A DNA stretch of 64,000 bases, from assembly GCF_027922165.1 (NCBI RefSeq), contig NZ_BSFD01000002.1, positions 230,874 to 294,873 on the forward strand, written 5' to 3'. Made by a program: the position numbers and the translations under genes. The DNA comes from Brevundimonas intermedia. Its GTDB lineage: Bacteria > Pseudomonadota > Alphaproteobacteria > Caulobacterales > Caulobacteraceae. This document shows, one piece after another, positions 7,359 to 16,020 of the stretch. Numbering within the stretch: the stretch's first letter is position 1; each line of letters opens with the position of its first letter. Below the pieces are notes generated by a model that made no database searches, had not been told where the DNA came from, and saw only the letters and a program-made list of their open reading frames with translations.

Positions 7359-9392
7359 CTATTCGGCCGCGAACGCATAGGCGTCGTCGTTCGGCGCGGT
7401 GCGGGTTTCGTCGTCAGCACCCTCGCCTGCCTCCTGCGCCTCCGCAGGCACACCAGCCTGCGTCCGCAACACCGACGGCAGCCAGCCCCGACCCTCCACT
7501 AGCCGTTCCGCCGCCTCGGCCATGTCGCCCTTTCTGAACCCGGCGATCCGGCCCGCTTCCTCCGGATTGACGGCCTCGGTCACCGCCTCCAGCACCCGCG
7601 CCTTGGCCACCCGCGAGAAGTAACTGGCCGCCGTCGCCGTCCACGTCCCGGCCATGTCGAGCCCTACAGCCGTCGCCAGCGTCTCGGCCTGCGCCAAGGC
7701 GCCGGGCCGCCGGTCGTGCGGATCGCGCACCGCGTAGAGACCGACCCCGGCGCAGCAGGCCATCAGGTCCAACTGCTCCGAAGGCGGCAGCGCGGCCACC
7801 ACGCCCCAGAGGTCTTCCGGGCGCTCGGGCAGGCGCGCGCCCCACGCCTCGCACCGGTCGCTGACCCGGCGTCCGGCGGGGCCGTCCTCCACCCCCGGCG
7901 CCAGCCGCTCCAGCCCGGTCGTCGTCAACCGAAGCTGCAACGGCGTCCAGACGCCGTAGCCCGGATAGAAGACCTGCAGGGCGAACGCGTGAACCACCGT
8001 CGCCAGCGCCGCATTCACATCGGCCTGCACCGCGTCGCGCAGACCCATGGTCTTGTGGGCGGTCAGGTCGATCAGCAGACGATCCGACAAGGCCGAGGGC
8101 GCCTCGTCCTCGGCGGCCTCCGCCTCCGAGCCCGGCGAATTGTCCGCACTCTCGTCCGCCGCCTCTTCCTCCTGCCACGGCGACGGCGGATCGGCGGGCA
8201 CGTCCTCGGCGCGGACCAGTCCGCGCTCGAAGCGGGCGAGGCCGTCGTGACCCAGCGTCACCACGACCCCGGCCCGCGCCCTGGCCTCGTCGGCATAGGC
8301 GAAGTCCGGGCCGAAGGCCTGCAAGGCCTTGTCGATCTCCTCCAGCCGGGCGTCCACCTCGGGGGGGAACATTTCCGCCGCGTCGGTTTCAGAGACGAGG
8401 CGGTCGTATTCCTCGGACAGGGCCGCGATTTCGGCGACGTCCGCGTCCGACCGTTCGACCGCCACCGGATAGACCCGCCCGAACGCCGAAACGTCGGGGT
8501 AGTCCAGACAGGCCTCGGCCCATTTCCAGCCCTCGCGCTCGCGGGCCTCGTCGGCCAGTCCGGTCAGCTTGTCGCCGACCAGCCGGTCCAGCAGGACCAC
8601 ATCCTCCAGCCAGCCGCCGCCGTCCTCGGTGAACAGGTCGCGCAGCACCCCGCCCCCCTCGGCCTCGTAGGCCTCCACGCCGACGAAGCGGACGCGCCGG
8701 TCATCGACGCGGACCTTGGCCTCGGTCATGGCGCGGCGGATGGCGTAGGCCGGGGTGTGCGGCCCGATCTGCTCCAGCACCTGCCGTTGCCGCTCGCGGT
8801 CCTCGCTGACGCAGAAGGCGGTCAGTTGGTCGAGCGCCAGCGTCCCCTCCCGATAGGCCGTCATCAACTCCGGCGCCGCCGACCCGAGCCGCAGCCGCTG
8901 GCGCACCACATGGGCCGACACTCCGAACCGGGCGCCGATCTCTTCGGGTCCGTAGCCCTTCTCGGCGGCGAACCGCTGGAAGGCCTCGAACTGGTCGGCG
9001 GGGTGCATGGCCTCACGGGTCATGTTTTCGTCGAGGCTGATCTCGTGGGCGTCGTTCTCGGCGTCCACGATGACCCGCACCGGATGGGTCCGCTTGATGG
9101 CCTTGCGCTTGGCCAGCAGCCGCAGCCCCTGACGGCGCCCTTCGCCGATGGTGACGAGGTAGTTTCCGGTGGGCGCGCCCTCCCCGTCCCGCTCGATCTC
9201 GACCACGGGCGGCTGCAACACCCCCTTGGCCTTGATGGAGGCCGCGAAGGCCTCGATGGTCGCCGGGCTGTGCGGGGTCTTCCTCGCATTCTTCGGCGAG
9301 GCCTTGAGCCGGTTGAGCGGCACGGTGATCTCCGAGCCGTGCTGCGGCGCGGTCGCTTCGGTCGCGGCGGTTTCGATGGATTGAGCAGTCAT
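7359..9392 (-). CDS. Large ParB/RepB/Spo0J-family protein of the island backbone
   Basis: A protein of 677 residues. The N-terminal ParB/sulfiredoxin domain (about residues 20-130) has PLNRLKASPKNARKTP and GEGRRQGLRLLAKRK, the usual ParB boxes. A helix-turn-helix region follows (YGPEEIGARFGVSAHVVRQR). The C-terminal 400 residues are acidic and unlike chromosomal ParB, which is about 300 residues long. ParB-like proteins of this size are common in alphaproteobacterial integrative elements and plasmids. ATG at 9392 is chosen because AAGGAGG lies 7 bases upstream; longer frames begin in GC-rich leader. No parA is next to it, so a role in partition is unproven; DNA binding or CTP use is inferred from the family. 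Confidence 0.85.
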   Translation of the reverse strand: MTAQSIETAATEATAPQHGSEITVPLNRLKASPKNARKTPHSPATIEAFAASIKAKGVLQPPVVEIERDGEGAPTGNYLVTIGEGRRQGLRLLAKRKAIKRTHPVRVIVDAENDAHEISLDENMTREAMHPADQFEAFQRFAAEKGYGPEEIGARFGVSAHVVRQRLRLGSAAPELMTAYREGTLALDQLTAFCVSEDRERQRQVLEQIGPHTPAYAIRRAMTEAKVRVDDRRVRFVGVEAYEAEGGGVLRDLFTEDGGGWLEDVVLLDRLVGDKLTGLADEAREREGWKWAEACLDYPDVSAFGRVYPVAVERSDADVAEIAALSEEYDRLVSETDAAEMFPPEVDARLEEIDKALQAFGPDFAYADEARARAGVVVTLGHDGLARFERGLVRAEDVPADPPSPWQEEEAADESADNSPGSEAEAAEDEAPSALSDRLLIDLTAHKTMGLRDAVQADVNAALATVVHAFALQVFYPGYGVWTPLQLRLTTTGLERLAPGVEDGPAGRRVSDRCEAWGARLPERPEDLWGVVAALPPSEQLDLMACCAGVGLYAVRDPHDRRPGALAQAETLATAVGLDMAGTWTATAASYFSRVAKARVLEAVTEAVNPEEAGRIAGFRKGDMAEAAERLVEGRGWLPSVLRTQAGVPAEAQEAGEGADDETRTAPNDDAYAFAAE

Positions 9393-9705
9393 GTCTGCCT
9401 CCTTGGGCAAGGGTTGCAGGCACGCGAACTGCGCGCCTGAAACCCTGCCCGTCGGCGAGACCGGGGTAGCAAGGGCCAGGGCGGACCGGCCGGAGGGGGA
9501 TCGCCCGACCTGCACAAGCCTGCCCGTTATTCCGAGGATCGCGCCTTCGCCGGCGCGGAAGGTCGGGGAGACCGGCCGGTCCGGCGGCGTAGCCGCTTCA
9601 CCCTGGCCCGCGCGGGGGCGGAGCCCCTAGCGCTTCCGACCGATGACGATCCGATCGCCCTTGCGCGGAATCACGCAGTGAACATACTGGGAACACGGAG
9701 AGGAC
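9393..9705. other. Divergent intergenic region with repeated GACCGGCCGG palindromes
   Basis: This 313-base gap between the parB-like gene and the nuclease gene has no convincing gene. The motif GACCGGCCGG occurs twice, at 9484-9493 and within the perfect 12-base palindrome at 9570-9581. These are possible binding sites for the adjacent ParB-like protein. Upstream of the nuclease gene, TTGCGC (9661-9666) and CATACT (9683-9688) with a 16-base spacer make a weak promoter. Confidence 0.35.
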
Positions 9706-10965
9706 ATGGTCGCAACGGTCAGGAAGCCGCAAAGGACGTTGGAACGGGTCACCGACCTGTCGACCGGCGCGACCATCACCAGCGACCAGCTTCTCGCCAT
9801 TGATCCCGACCGCTACCAGAAGATCCGCCGCAACGCTGCGGCCGCCCGCCGCGAAGGGGCGGCCGCCTATGTCTGCGAGCAATGCGGCCACGGCGTCTAT
9901 GCGCCAAAGGAAGCGCGCACCTGCCTGCCCTACTGGCGTCACCACAAGGGTGCGCCGACGACCTGCCCCTGGTGGACAGGGGACCCCGCCACGGTCGATC
10001 AGCGCAGCGCCGCGCAGTTTCAGGGCGCGCAGGAGAGCCCTCTCCACAGCTGGCTCAAACATCAGGTCGGGGAGATTCTCGCCATCGATCCGGCGACGGA
10101 GGCCGGCTCAATCCATATCGACGAGTATCTGAGAGGCGAGACCGGCCACCGACGGCCCGACGTACGGGCGATCAACAACGGCCGAAGCCTGGCGCTGGAG
10201 ATCCAGCTCTCAAGCACGCAACTGCCGATCATCGACAGTCGAGAGCATTTCTACGGGCGAGAGGGTTACCACTTGGTCTGGCTGACGTGGAAGTTCCAGC
10301 CCGTTCCTCGCCGGCTGCTTTTGACGGCGTTCCTCGACATTTTCTATTCGCACAACAAGAACCTGTTCTCACTCGATGAACAGGTCCTGGCCCAATCGCG
10401 CGAGGAAGGCCGCTTCCTCGTGCGCTGCCATTGGGAGGACGGGCGCGACTGGCGGTCCGCGATCTTCGCCCTGTCTGATCTGCAATGGCCCGCCTCAGGC
10501 TTGCCCTACGCCGTCGCGCCCTGGAACGTCGACTATCTGCGTCGATGGCGAGAGGCCGTCGTGGAAGGGCACCTTCCGTGGCAGGCCCGGCAGGACCTGC
10601 TGCAGGAGCTGGTGGAACGCGTCGCCCTCACGGGGGTGGAGCCCCGCGACCTCGACACCCTGCAGATCCCGGTGCTCGTCAGCCTGATTCTGTCGCTGGA
10701 GCTGCGGCAGCCTGTGGCGACCAAGCAGAGCAACCTGGTCGAGATGCTCAACACCTTCTTCAGCAACAGCGAGGAGCGCCACAAGTTCGCGGGGCTGATC
10801 CGGCGTGTGGCCGGAGCGACCGATCAGTTGGCGGCTCTGCAGAAGCCGAGCGTCGCGCGCAAGCTCCGGGCCTCCCTCACCTCTCCCCAGATCACCCAAG
10901 GCTCCGTGGAGGGCCGCATCGTCCACGCACTGTTCCCTGATATTCTCATGCGCTCGGCGGCCTGA
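9706..10965 (+). CDS. CoiA-like/DUF6035 nuclease-related protein
   Basis: A protein of 419 residues. An N-terminal zinc-ribbon-like region has Cys57-x2-Cys60, then Cys73, His79-His80 and Cys87. It is followed by RRPDVRA (Asp152) and LALEIQLSST (Glu165-x-Gln167), the PD-(D/E)xQ pattern of CoiA-like nucleases. The C-terminal half is helical and unassigned. CoiA relatives act on DNA during uptake or in mobile elements; the substrate here is unknown. GGAGAGGAC precedes the ATG. The gene is divergent from the parB-like gene, a common pairing in island backbones. The DUF6035 name is from memory of the motif layout. Confidence 0.68.
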   Translation: MVATVRKPQRTLERVTDLSTGATITSDQLLAIDPDRYQKIRRNAAAARREGAAAYVCEQCGHGVYAPKEARTCLPYWRHHKGAPTTCPWWTGDPATVDQRSAAQFQGAQESPLHSWLKHQVGEILAIDPATEAGSIHIDEYLRGETGHRRPDVRAINNGRSLALEIQLSSTQLPIIDSREHFYGREGYHLVWLTWKFQPVPRRLLLTAFLDIFYSHNKNLFSLDEQVLAQSREEGRFLVRCHWEDGRDWRSAIFALSDLQWPASGLPYAVAPWNVDYLRRWREAVVEGHLPWQARQDLLQELVERVALTGVEPRDLDTLQIPVLVSLILSLELRQPVATKQSNLVEMLNTFFSNSEERHKFAGLIRRVAGATDQLAALQKPSVARKLRASLTSPQITQGSVEGRIVHALFPDILMRSAA

Positions 10966-11009
10966 CGACCGGTTCCGGCGCGCGCGGCGGCGCCAACCGC
11001 GCTCTTGCG

Positions 11010-12401
11010 CTACGGGGCGGCCGGGCGAAGGAAGTCCTCAAGGCGCGGGGCAGGCTGGTCCAGGTCCGTGATATGGGTCTCCGACCAGAGGATGGAGGTC
11101 TCGTAGAAGGACGTGCACACCCGCTCGCCGTCCTGTTCGAACCAGTGGGTCGCTTCGGGCAGAAGGGCGTGCGGGACTGGGTGTCGGGCGTAGGGATTGT
11201 GGAACACCTCCATCTCCGCCGACCAAGGTTCATAGCCCTGGGGCCAGAGCCCGCGGTACTCCGGACTCGCGACGTCAAGACAGAAGGGCTCGCCCTCCAG
11301 AGCCCCCGGCCGCCGATCGAAGAAGCGCCCGATGCGGCTGTAACGCAGCCCCTTGGCCTCGGCTCCAGCGGACACCATCACCCGGTTGAGCTTCGAGATG
11401 GCGCAGGCGTTGGAGAAGATGACGGCGGACAGCTCGGCGTGGTCGGCGTTGGCGAACAGTCCGGCGGGAAAGGCCGACGGTCCCTGCAGGTGCGCCGCCC
11501 TGGTGGTCCGCGCCACCTTGCGCCCGCCGTCGTCGGCAACCTCCGCCCCTTCGCCGTAGAGGTAGCCGATCAGGCCTTCGCGGCTCCAGAGCATCGACGC
11601 GGGCGCATGGAAGTCCGCGACCGCCAGCATGAACGGCTTGCCGGTGACGTGCGGCATCCGATCGTAGCCGCGCTGCAGCTTGCTGCCGAGGGTCTTGGCG
11701 AACCGAACAGCCGCCGGTCCGAAGAACAGCGCGTCTCGCTCAGTTGGCGGCGCGCTTCTCGGCGCGTTGACGTGCTCGAACGGCACCTCGGGGTTGGCGG
11801 TCACCGCTTCGACCCAGGCCTCTCCGCCCAATGGGTTCTGGATATGGAAGTCCGGGGAGTCCACAGGCTGACTGACGAGAAGCCCCTGCTCGCGGAAGGC
11901 TGCGAGCAGCTGAGCCTCCCACATCCGCGTGTGGAAGTTCCGGGTCTGGCAGTCGCCCGCCCAGTTCCGGTCCGGATTGGGCAAGGCGAGATAGAGCTGG
12001 TTCAGGACCCATGCGGCGAGATGGTGCGTGGGTCGCAGGAGAACCGAGAACTGATCGCCGGGCGTCCGACCCTTGAGATCGTGTAGCGGAGGCCGTGGCG
12101 CGGTGTTGGGCGGGAGAGGCTCTGGGGGCGCGCCGATGCGCAAAAGGAGCTCGAGGCGGGCCTTGGCGTCCTCAAGGCTTGCAAAGCCGATCTCCTCCCC
12201 GGTCACCGTCCAGACGTGATCGACGCGGCGTCGCATGGCGATGATCCCGAGCGAACCGTCCTCCGTCTTCTGGGTGACGATGCCGCACACCATCCCCGCT
12301 GCGTCGCCCCACGCGCCAATGGGCGGGCGGTCGCCAAAACCGTGGCCCCGCGGCAGGGCGAGCGCGAAGACGTCGAACATCGTCTGTGGGATCAACTTCA
12401 T
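11010..12401 (-). CDS. Unrecognised island protein of 463 residues
   Basis: I do not recognise this family. It has no signal peptide, membrane helix or obvious nucleotide-binding loop. The middle part contains FHIQNPLGGEAWVEAVTANP, and a motif Trp-Val-Glu-Ala-Val of this kind is sometimes seen in restriction-endonuclease-like folds, but the fit is too loose to assign. The C-terminal third is rich in Trp, Tyr and His. The start is taken as the ATG before KLIPQTMFDV; a GTG or ATG further upstream would overlap the divergent gene. It starts 37 bases from the divergent gene at 12,439, so the two may share control. Confidence 0.6.
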   Translation of the reverse strand: MKLIPQTMFDVFALALPRGHGFGDRPPIGAWGDAAGMVCGIVTQKTEDGSLGIIAMRRRVDHVWTVTGEEIGFASLEDAKARLELLLRIGAPPEPLPPNTAPRPPLHDLKGRTPGDQFSVLLRPTHHLAAWVLNQLYLALPNPDRNWAGDCQTRNFHTRMWEAQLLAAFREQGLLVSQPVDSPDFHIQNPLGGEAWVEAVTANPEVPFEHVNAPRSAPPTERDALFFGPAAVRFAKTLGSKLQRGYDRMPHVTGKPFMLAVADFHAPASMLWSREGLIGYLYGEGAEVADDGGRKVARTTRAAHLQGPSAFPAGLFANADHAELSAVIFSNACAISKLNRVMVSAGAEAKGLRYSRIGRFFDRRPGALEGEPFCLDVASPEYRGLWPQGYEPWSAEMEVFHNPYARHPVPHALLPEATHWFEQDGERVCTSFYETSILWSETHITDLDQPAPRLEDFLRPAAP

Positions 12402-12438
12402 GACCCTATATGGACGCGGTGATCCGGAGAGCGAACCC

Positions 12439-13038
12439 ATGAGCTTTGATGACCTGATGCAACGCCCCTTCCGATGGCCGAAGGCGGACGACAGACTTTT
12501 TCAGGTCTCGGCCCGGTGGGACGGGAACGCCGTGTTGGCTGAGCATCCGCATAGCCGAATGGTGCTGATGCTGACCGGCTACAAGCGGGCGGCGGACAGT
12601 CTGGTCAAGCAGGCCGTCGAGGATACGGCCGATCGTGACACCCTCGTCTTCCCGATCATCTTCAACTACCGCCAATTCCTCGAACTCTCCCTGAAGTATC
12701 TGATCTCGACCTACGGCCGGACCGTCGGAGTTGATCCCATCTGGAAGTCTCACGACCTCACCAAACTGTGGACGCAGTTCGAGGCGGTGCTCCAGGCGTT
12801 CGGGAGCGACGACGAGGACGGCGCGACCGCTGCGGTCGGCAGGCTCGTCGCGGAGTTCGCGACCGTCGATCCCGGCTCTTTCTCGTTCCGATATCCGGTC
12901 GACACCCAGGGGCGGCCGATCGAGCTGGCCCACGGCTATATGGACCTCTCCGTCCTTGCCGATGTCATCGAGGGCGTAGACGGCTATTTCACCGGCTGCG
13001 ACGGCTATCTGGACGCCTTGGCGAGCGCGGGACCCTGA
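12439..13038 (+). CDS. Unrecognised helical protein, HEPN-like in places
   Basis: A protein of 199 residues, soluble and mostly helical. NYRQFLELSLKYLI followed by SHDLTKLW resembles the paired helices of HEPN-like proteins, but the catalytic Arg-x4-6-His of HEPN RNases is not visible. ATG at 12,439 is preceded by GGAGA; longer in-frame starts overlap the divergent gene and look non-coding. It ends two bases before the stop of the convergent acyltransferase gene. With its divergent neighbour it makes an unassigned two-gene unit between the backbone genes and the metal block. A toxin-antitoxin or defence role is possible but not shown. Confidence 0.6.
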   Translation: MSFDDLMQRPFRWPKADDRLFQVSARWDGNAVLAEHPHSRMVLMLTGYKRAADSLVKQAVEDTADRDTLVFPIIFNYRQFLELSLKYLISTYGRTVGVDPIWKSHDLTKLWTQFEAVLQAFGSDDEDGATAAVGRLVAEFATVDPGSFSFRYPVDTQGRPIELAHGYMDLSVLADVIEGVDGYFTGCDGYLDALASAGP

Positions 13039-13040
13039 CC

Positions 13041-14171
13041 CTAGGCCACCGGCCGATCCGCGCTGACCCCCGGCGCAGGCGTCGCAGGCCTCGGCGGGTT
13101 CAACCAGGCCTGAACCGGCCGGTCGAACCCATACCGGAACGCCGCCGCCCCCATGAACGCCGCCGCCAGACCGGCGGCCCAGACGCCCCAGCGCATCCCG
13201 ATGGACCAGTCCGACTGTCCGACGGCGTCGAAGACGCCGAACCAGACGATGCGGGCGACTTCATTGGTGAGAAACATCGCGAACGACATCAAGCCGAGGT
13301 GTTCGATCAGGCGCGACGAGCGCACCACGGGCAAGGCTCCAGCCGCCCAGATGATGATCGTCATCAGCAGCAGGGAGGCCAGGCCGAAGGGGCCAACGGC
13401 CTGACCGAGCGCGAGCGCACCGAAAGCGCCGAGTCCCAAGGCGCCCGCCACGGACGGACGCACGTAGACGCGCGCACCGACCACGGCGGCGGCCACGCCC
13501 AGCAGGAAGAGCGGAAGGGCGCGGAGGAATCCGAACCGCAGGGGGAGGCGATAGACCGGATCGCCCAGCCAGACGCGGCTGGCGACGTCGGCGGCGAGAA
13601 GCAGGGTGATCGCGATCGCGGCCGTGGCCCGGGGTCGGCTCCAGAGCGCCCGGCAGATCCAGGGCAGGAGCAGATAGCAGCCGATCAGAGCCGACAGCGT
13701 CCAGGTCGGCGCGTTCCAGCCGACGCCGCCCGGCACGCCATAGGCCTGCACGAGCAAGACCTGGGCGGGCAGCTGGCTCCAGTCGAACCATTGGGGATTG
13801 CTCGGTCGGACCCCGGCCAGAGCGGCGGCCGCGACCAAGGCCGCGAGACCGGCGATCACGGCCAGATGGGCCGGGAACACGCGCAGCAGCCGCTGGCGCG
13901 CGTAGGCCCCGACGTCGATCCCGCCCGAGGCCAGGCGCTCGCCGTAGATCCGGGCCAGCACATAGCCGGAGTCGATGATGAAGAAATTGGTCAGCAGGAA
14001 CCCCCGGTCGAACACCGGATGGATCTGTCCGAGCGGCAGCGGGGCCGCTTCCCGGAAGTGGTAGAGGATGATCAGCGATCCCGCGGCGAACCGCAGCACG
14101 TCCAGCCACCCTCCGCGGGCGATGCGCGCGGGGCGGCGGGCCTGACCTTCCCCGTCGGAGCTTCTCGTCAT
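13041..14171 (-). CDS. Acyltransferase 3 family membrane protein
   Basis: A protein of 376 residues with about ten hydrophobic helices. The first helix carries RGGWLDVLRFAAG, then ILYHFREAAPL, whose His is the conserved catalytic-type residue of acyltransferase-3 proteins such as OafA and NodX. FIIDSGYVLARIYG and RLLRVFPAHL also fit. These enzymes O-acylate surface sugars or lipids at the inner membrane; the acceptor is unknown. The start overlaps the stop of the gene before it as ATGA. It is the last gene of the minus-strand metal block, where such an enzyme is unusual. Confidence 0.82.
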   Translation of the reverse strand: MTRSSDGEGQARRPARIARGGWLDVLRFAAGSLIILYHFREAAPLPLGQIHPVFDRGFLLTNFFIIDSGYVLARIYGERLASGGIDVGAYARQRLLRVFPAHLAVIAGLAALVAAAALAGVRPSNPQWFDWSQLPAQVLLVQAYGVPGGVGWNAPTWTLSALIGCYLLLPWICRALWSRPRATAAIAITLLLAADVASRVWLGDPVYRLPLRFGFLRALPLFLLGVAAAVVGARVYVRPSVAGALGLGAFGALALGQAVGPFGLASLLLMTIIIWAAGALPVVRSSRLIEHLGLMSFAMFLTNEVARIVWFGVFDAVGQSDWSIGMRWGVWAAGLAAAFMGAAAFRYGFDRPVQAWLNPPRPATPAPGVSADRPVA

Positions 14172-14578
14172 TCGCGCTTCCCTGTGGCGGCGGGGCGTTC
14201 GTTGGCGTGAGGATGGTAGTGCACGTCCGCCCGCACCCCGTACAGGATGAGCGTTCCGGCGACGCAAAGCACGCCGAGCCCGCCGGCGATCATCAATCCG
14301 GCCCGGTCGCGGGGACCGAACACCAGACAGCCGCCCGTCACCAGGCTCATCATCACGCCGTAGCCGATGTAGAGCGGCGTTCCGTAGGCGCCGAGCAGGG
14401 AGAAGGCCATGCACAGGACGACGAAGGCCGCGATCAGGCTGGCGCCGACGGCGATTACGACATCAAGTACTGGCCGGGGCTTCGGCGGCCGGCGCGGGCT
14501 CGAGCCGCGGCGGCCCTTGTAGCGCCCTTGGCGCCAGCGGATGCTGCGGCTGCGGACCGTGAAGCGCTTGCCGGCCAT
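14168..14578 (-). CDS. Small membrane protein of unknown function
   Basis: A protein of 136 residues. The N-terminal 35 residues are very basic (RSRSIRWRQGRYKGRRG), followed by three hydrophobic helices and a short His-containing tail (DVHYHPHANER). The basic N-terminus with membrane helices suggests an inner-membrane protein with a cytoplasmic N-terminus. No family is recognised. It overlaps the acyltransferase start by four bases and follows the DUF305 gene after a 4-base gap, so all three are probably co-transcribed. Confidence 0.6.
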   Translation of the reverse strand: MAGKRFTVRSRSIRWRQGRYKGRRGSSPRRPPKPRPVLDVVIAVGASLIAAFVVLCMAFSLLGAYGTPLYIGYGVMMSLVTGGCLVFGPRDRAGLMIAGGLGVLCVAGTLILYGVRADVHYHPHANERPAATGKRE

Positions 14579-14582
14579 GGGG

Positions 14583-15026
14583 TCAGGGCCGTTCTGAGAC
14601 TGCCGGCGCGTCCTCGTGCCGCGCCAGCATGATCCGCATCCGCAAAATTTCGGCTTCCTGGGCGCGGATGATCTCCTGCGCCAGGCCGCGCACGTCATCC
14701 GCCTCGCCCTCCTCCACGGCGATCCTGGCCATGGCGATCGCGCCTTCGTGGTGGGCGATCATGCCGCGCAGGAAGTCGATGTCGGCGTCGCCGGAGTAGT
14801 CGATGTTCATTGTCTGGTGCATGCGGTCGGCGGCCTCCCGATAGGCGCGGGTCGACGGCGTATCCGAGGGCGCGCCCTCGTGGCCGGCGTGCCCATCAAT
14901 CGCTCGCGCCTCGACCGGCGGCGGGGCGGAGGCGTCGGGGGCGCCTCGACGGGACAGAATGCCGAAGGCGAAGGCGGCGACGGCGAGGAAGACCGCGATC
15001 ACCGAGATCCAACCGGTGCGCTTCAT
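14583..15026 (-). CDS. DUF305 periplasmic metal-associated protein
   Basis: A protein of 147 residues. An N-terminal signal-anchor (WISVIAVFLAVAAFAFGI) leads to a periplasmic four-helix domain of the ferritin-like DUF305 family. FLRGMIAHHEGAIAMARI carries the family His-His-x2-Ala motif, with more His and Met residues in DRMHQTMN and LRMRIMLARHE. DUF305 proteins are often found in copper and silver resistance loci; metal binding here is inferred. AAGGAAAA precedes the ATG. It lies 82 bases after czcD in the same direction. Confidence 0.85.
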   Translation of the reverse strand: MKRTGWISVIAVFLAVAAFAFGILSRRGAPDASAPPPVEARAIDGHAGHEGAPSDTPSTRAYREAADRMHQTMNIDYSGDADIDFLRGMIAHHEGAIAMARIAVEEGEADDVRGLAQEIIRAQEAEILRMRIMLARHEDAPAVSERP

Positions 15027-15108
15027 GGCGTTTTCCTTTGAGTTTGAAAAAGGGTTTGGATCTCGTCGCCCCTCATGGCGGCGGACCGGGCTGGGTCGTC
15101 GCTTCGGG

Positions 15109-16020
15109 TCATACGTGCAGACCTCCGGCGTCACCGCAGGGCTCGAGCTCGGTCTGGACGGTCGTGTGATGCAGGTCGAAGCGCTCTTCGAGCATGTCGC
15201 CGACGGCCTGTCGGACAGCATCGGCGTCGGCGCCCTCCGACAGCACGACGTGAACCGTGCAGCTCGCCTGATCCGCGCCCGAAACCCAGACGTGGAGGTC
15301 GTGAAGGCTGGCGACCCCGGGGGTGGCGAGGATGGCGACCCGCACGTCCGACAGGGCCACGCCGCGCGGGGCGCCCTCCAGCAGAATGTGGGTGGTGTCG
15401 CGCAGCAGGATCCAGGTGCGGGGCAGGACCCACAGGCCGATGGCGATCGCGACGATCGGATCGACCCAGCGCCAGTCCGTCACGGTGATGACGACGGCGG
15501 CGACGAGGACGCCGAGCGAGCCGAGCATGTCCGCCCAGACCTCGAGATAGGCGCCCTTGACGTTGAGGCTGCGATCCTTGCCGCTCGACAGGATGCGCAT
15601 GGAGATCAGATTGATCACCAGGCCGGCGGCGGCGACGATCAGCATGCCGATCGAGCCGACGGGCTCGGGATCCAGAATGCGCTTGATCCCCTCGTAGAGG
15701 ACGTAACCGGCGACGACGAAGAGCAGCACGGCGTTGAACGCCGCCGCCAGGATCTCGAACCGCCTGTAGCCGAAGGTGCGTTTCTCATCCGCCGGCCGCT
15801 GGCCGATCTTGATCGCCAACAGCGCGATGGCGAGGGCCGCCGCGTCGGTGAACATATGCGCGGCGTCCGACAGCAGGGCGAGGCTGTTGAACACCAGGCC
15901 GCCGATGACCTCAACGATCAGGAAGGTCCCGGTCAGCGCCAGGGCGATGGTGAGCTGCCGGGCGTTGGCCCCGGCGGTGTGGTCGTGAGCGTGCCCGTTG
16001 GAATGGTCGTGGATGGTCAT
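15109..16020 (-). CDS. czcD: CDF-family cation efflux protein, CzcD-like
   Basis: A protein of 303 residues. A His-rich N-terminus (MTIHDHSNGHAHDH) is followed by six membrane helices and a C-terminal cytoplasmic domain. Helix 2 has DAAHMFTDA, giving the expected His-x3-Asp metal site. In helix 5 the usual His-x3-Asp is Glu-x3-Asp (LEVWADMLGS), which may change metal preference. CzcD proteins export Zn, Cd or Co from the cytoplasm by proton antiport. The start overlaps the preceding transporter gene by four bases. Confidence 0.9.
   Translation of the reverse strand: MTIHDHSNGHAHDHTAGANARQLTIALALTGTFLIVEVIGGLVFNSLALLSDAAHMFTDAAALAIALLAIKIGQRPADEKRTFGYRRFEILAAAFNAVLLFVVAGYVLYEGIKRILDPEPVGSIGMLIVAAAGLVINLISMRILSSGKDRSLNVKGAYLEVWADMLGSLGVLVAAVVITVTDWRWVDPIVAIAIGLWVLPRTWILLRDTTHILLEGAPRGVALSDVRVAILATPGVASLHDLHVWVSGADQASCTVHVVLSEGADADAVRQAVGDMLEERFDLHHTTVQTELEPCGDAGGLHV

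Noticed and set aside
7716..9440. Long plus-strand frame opposite the parB-like gene
   Set aside because: It is the complement of a well-supported gene with a strong ribosome binding site and shows no domain. High GC makes such frames common.
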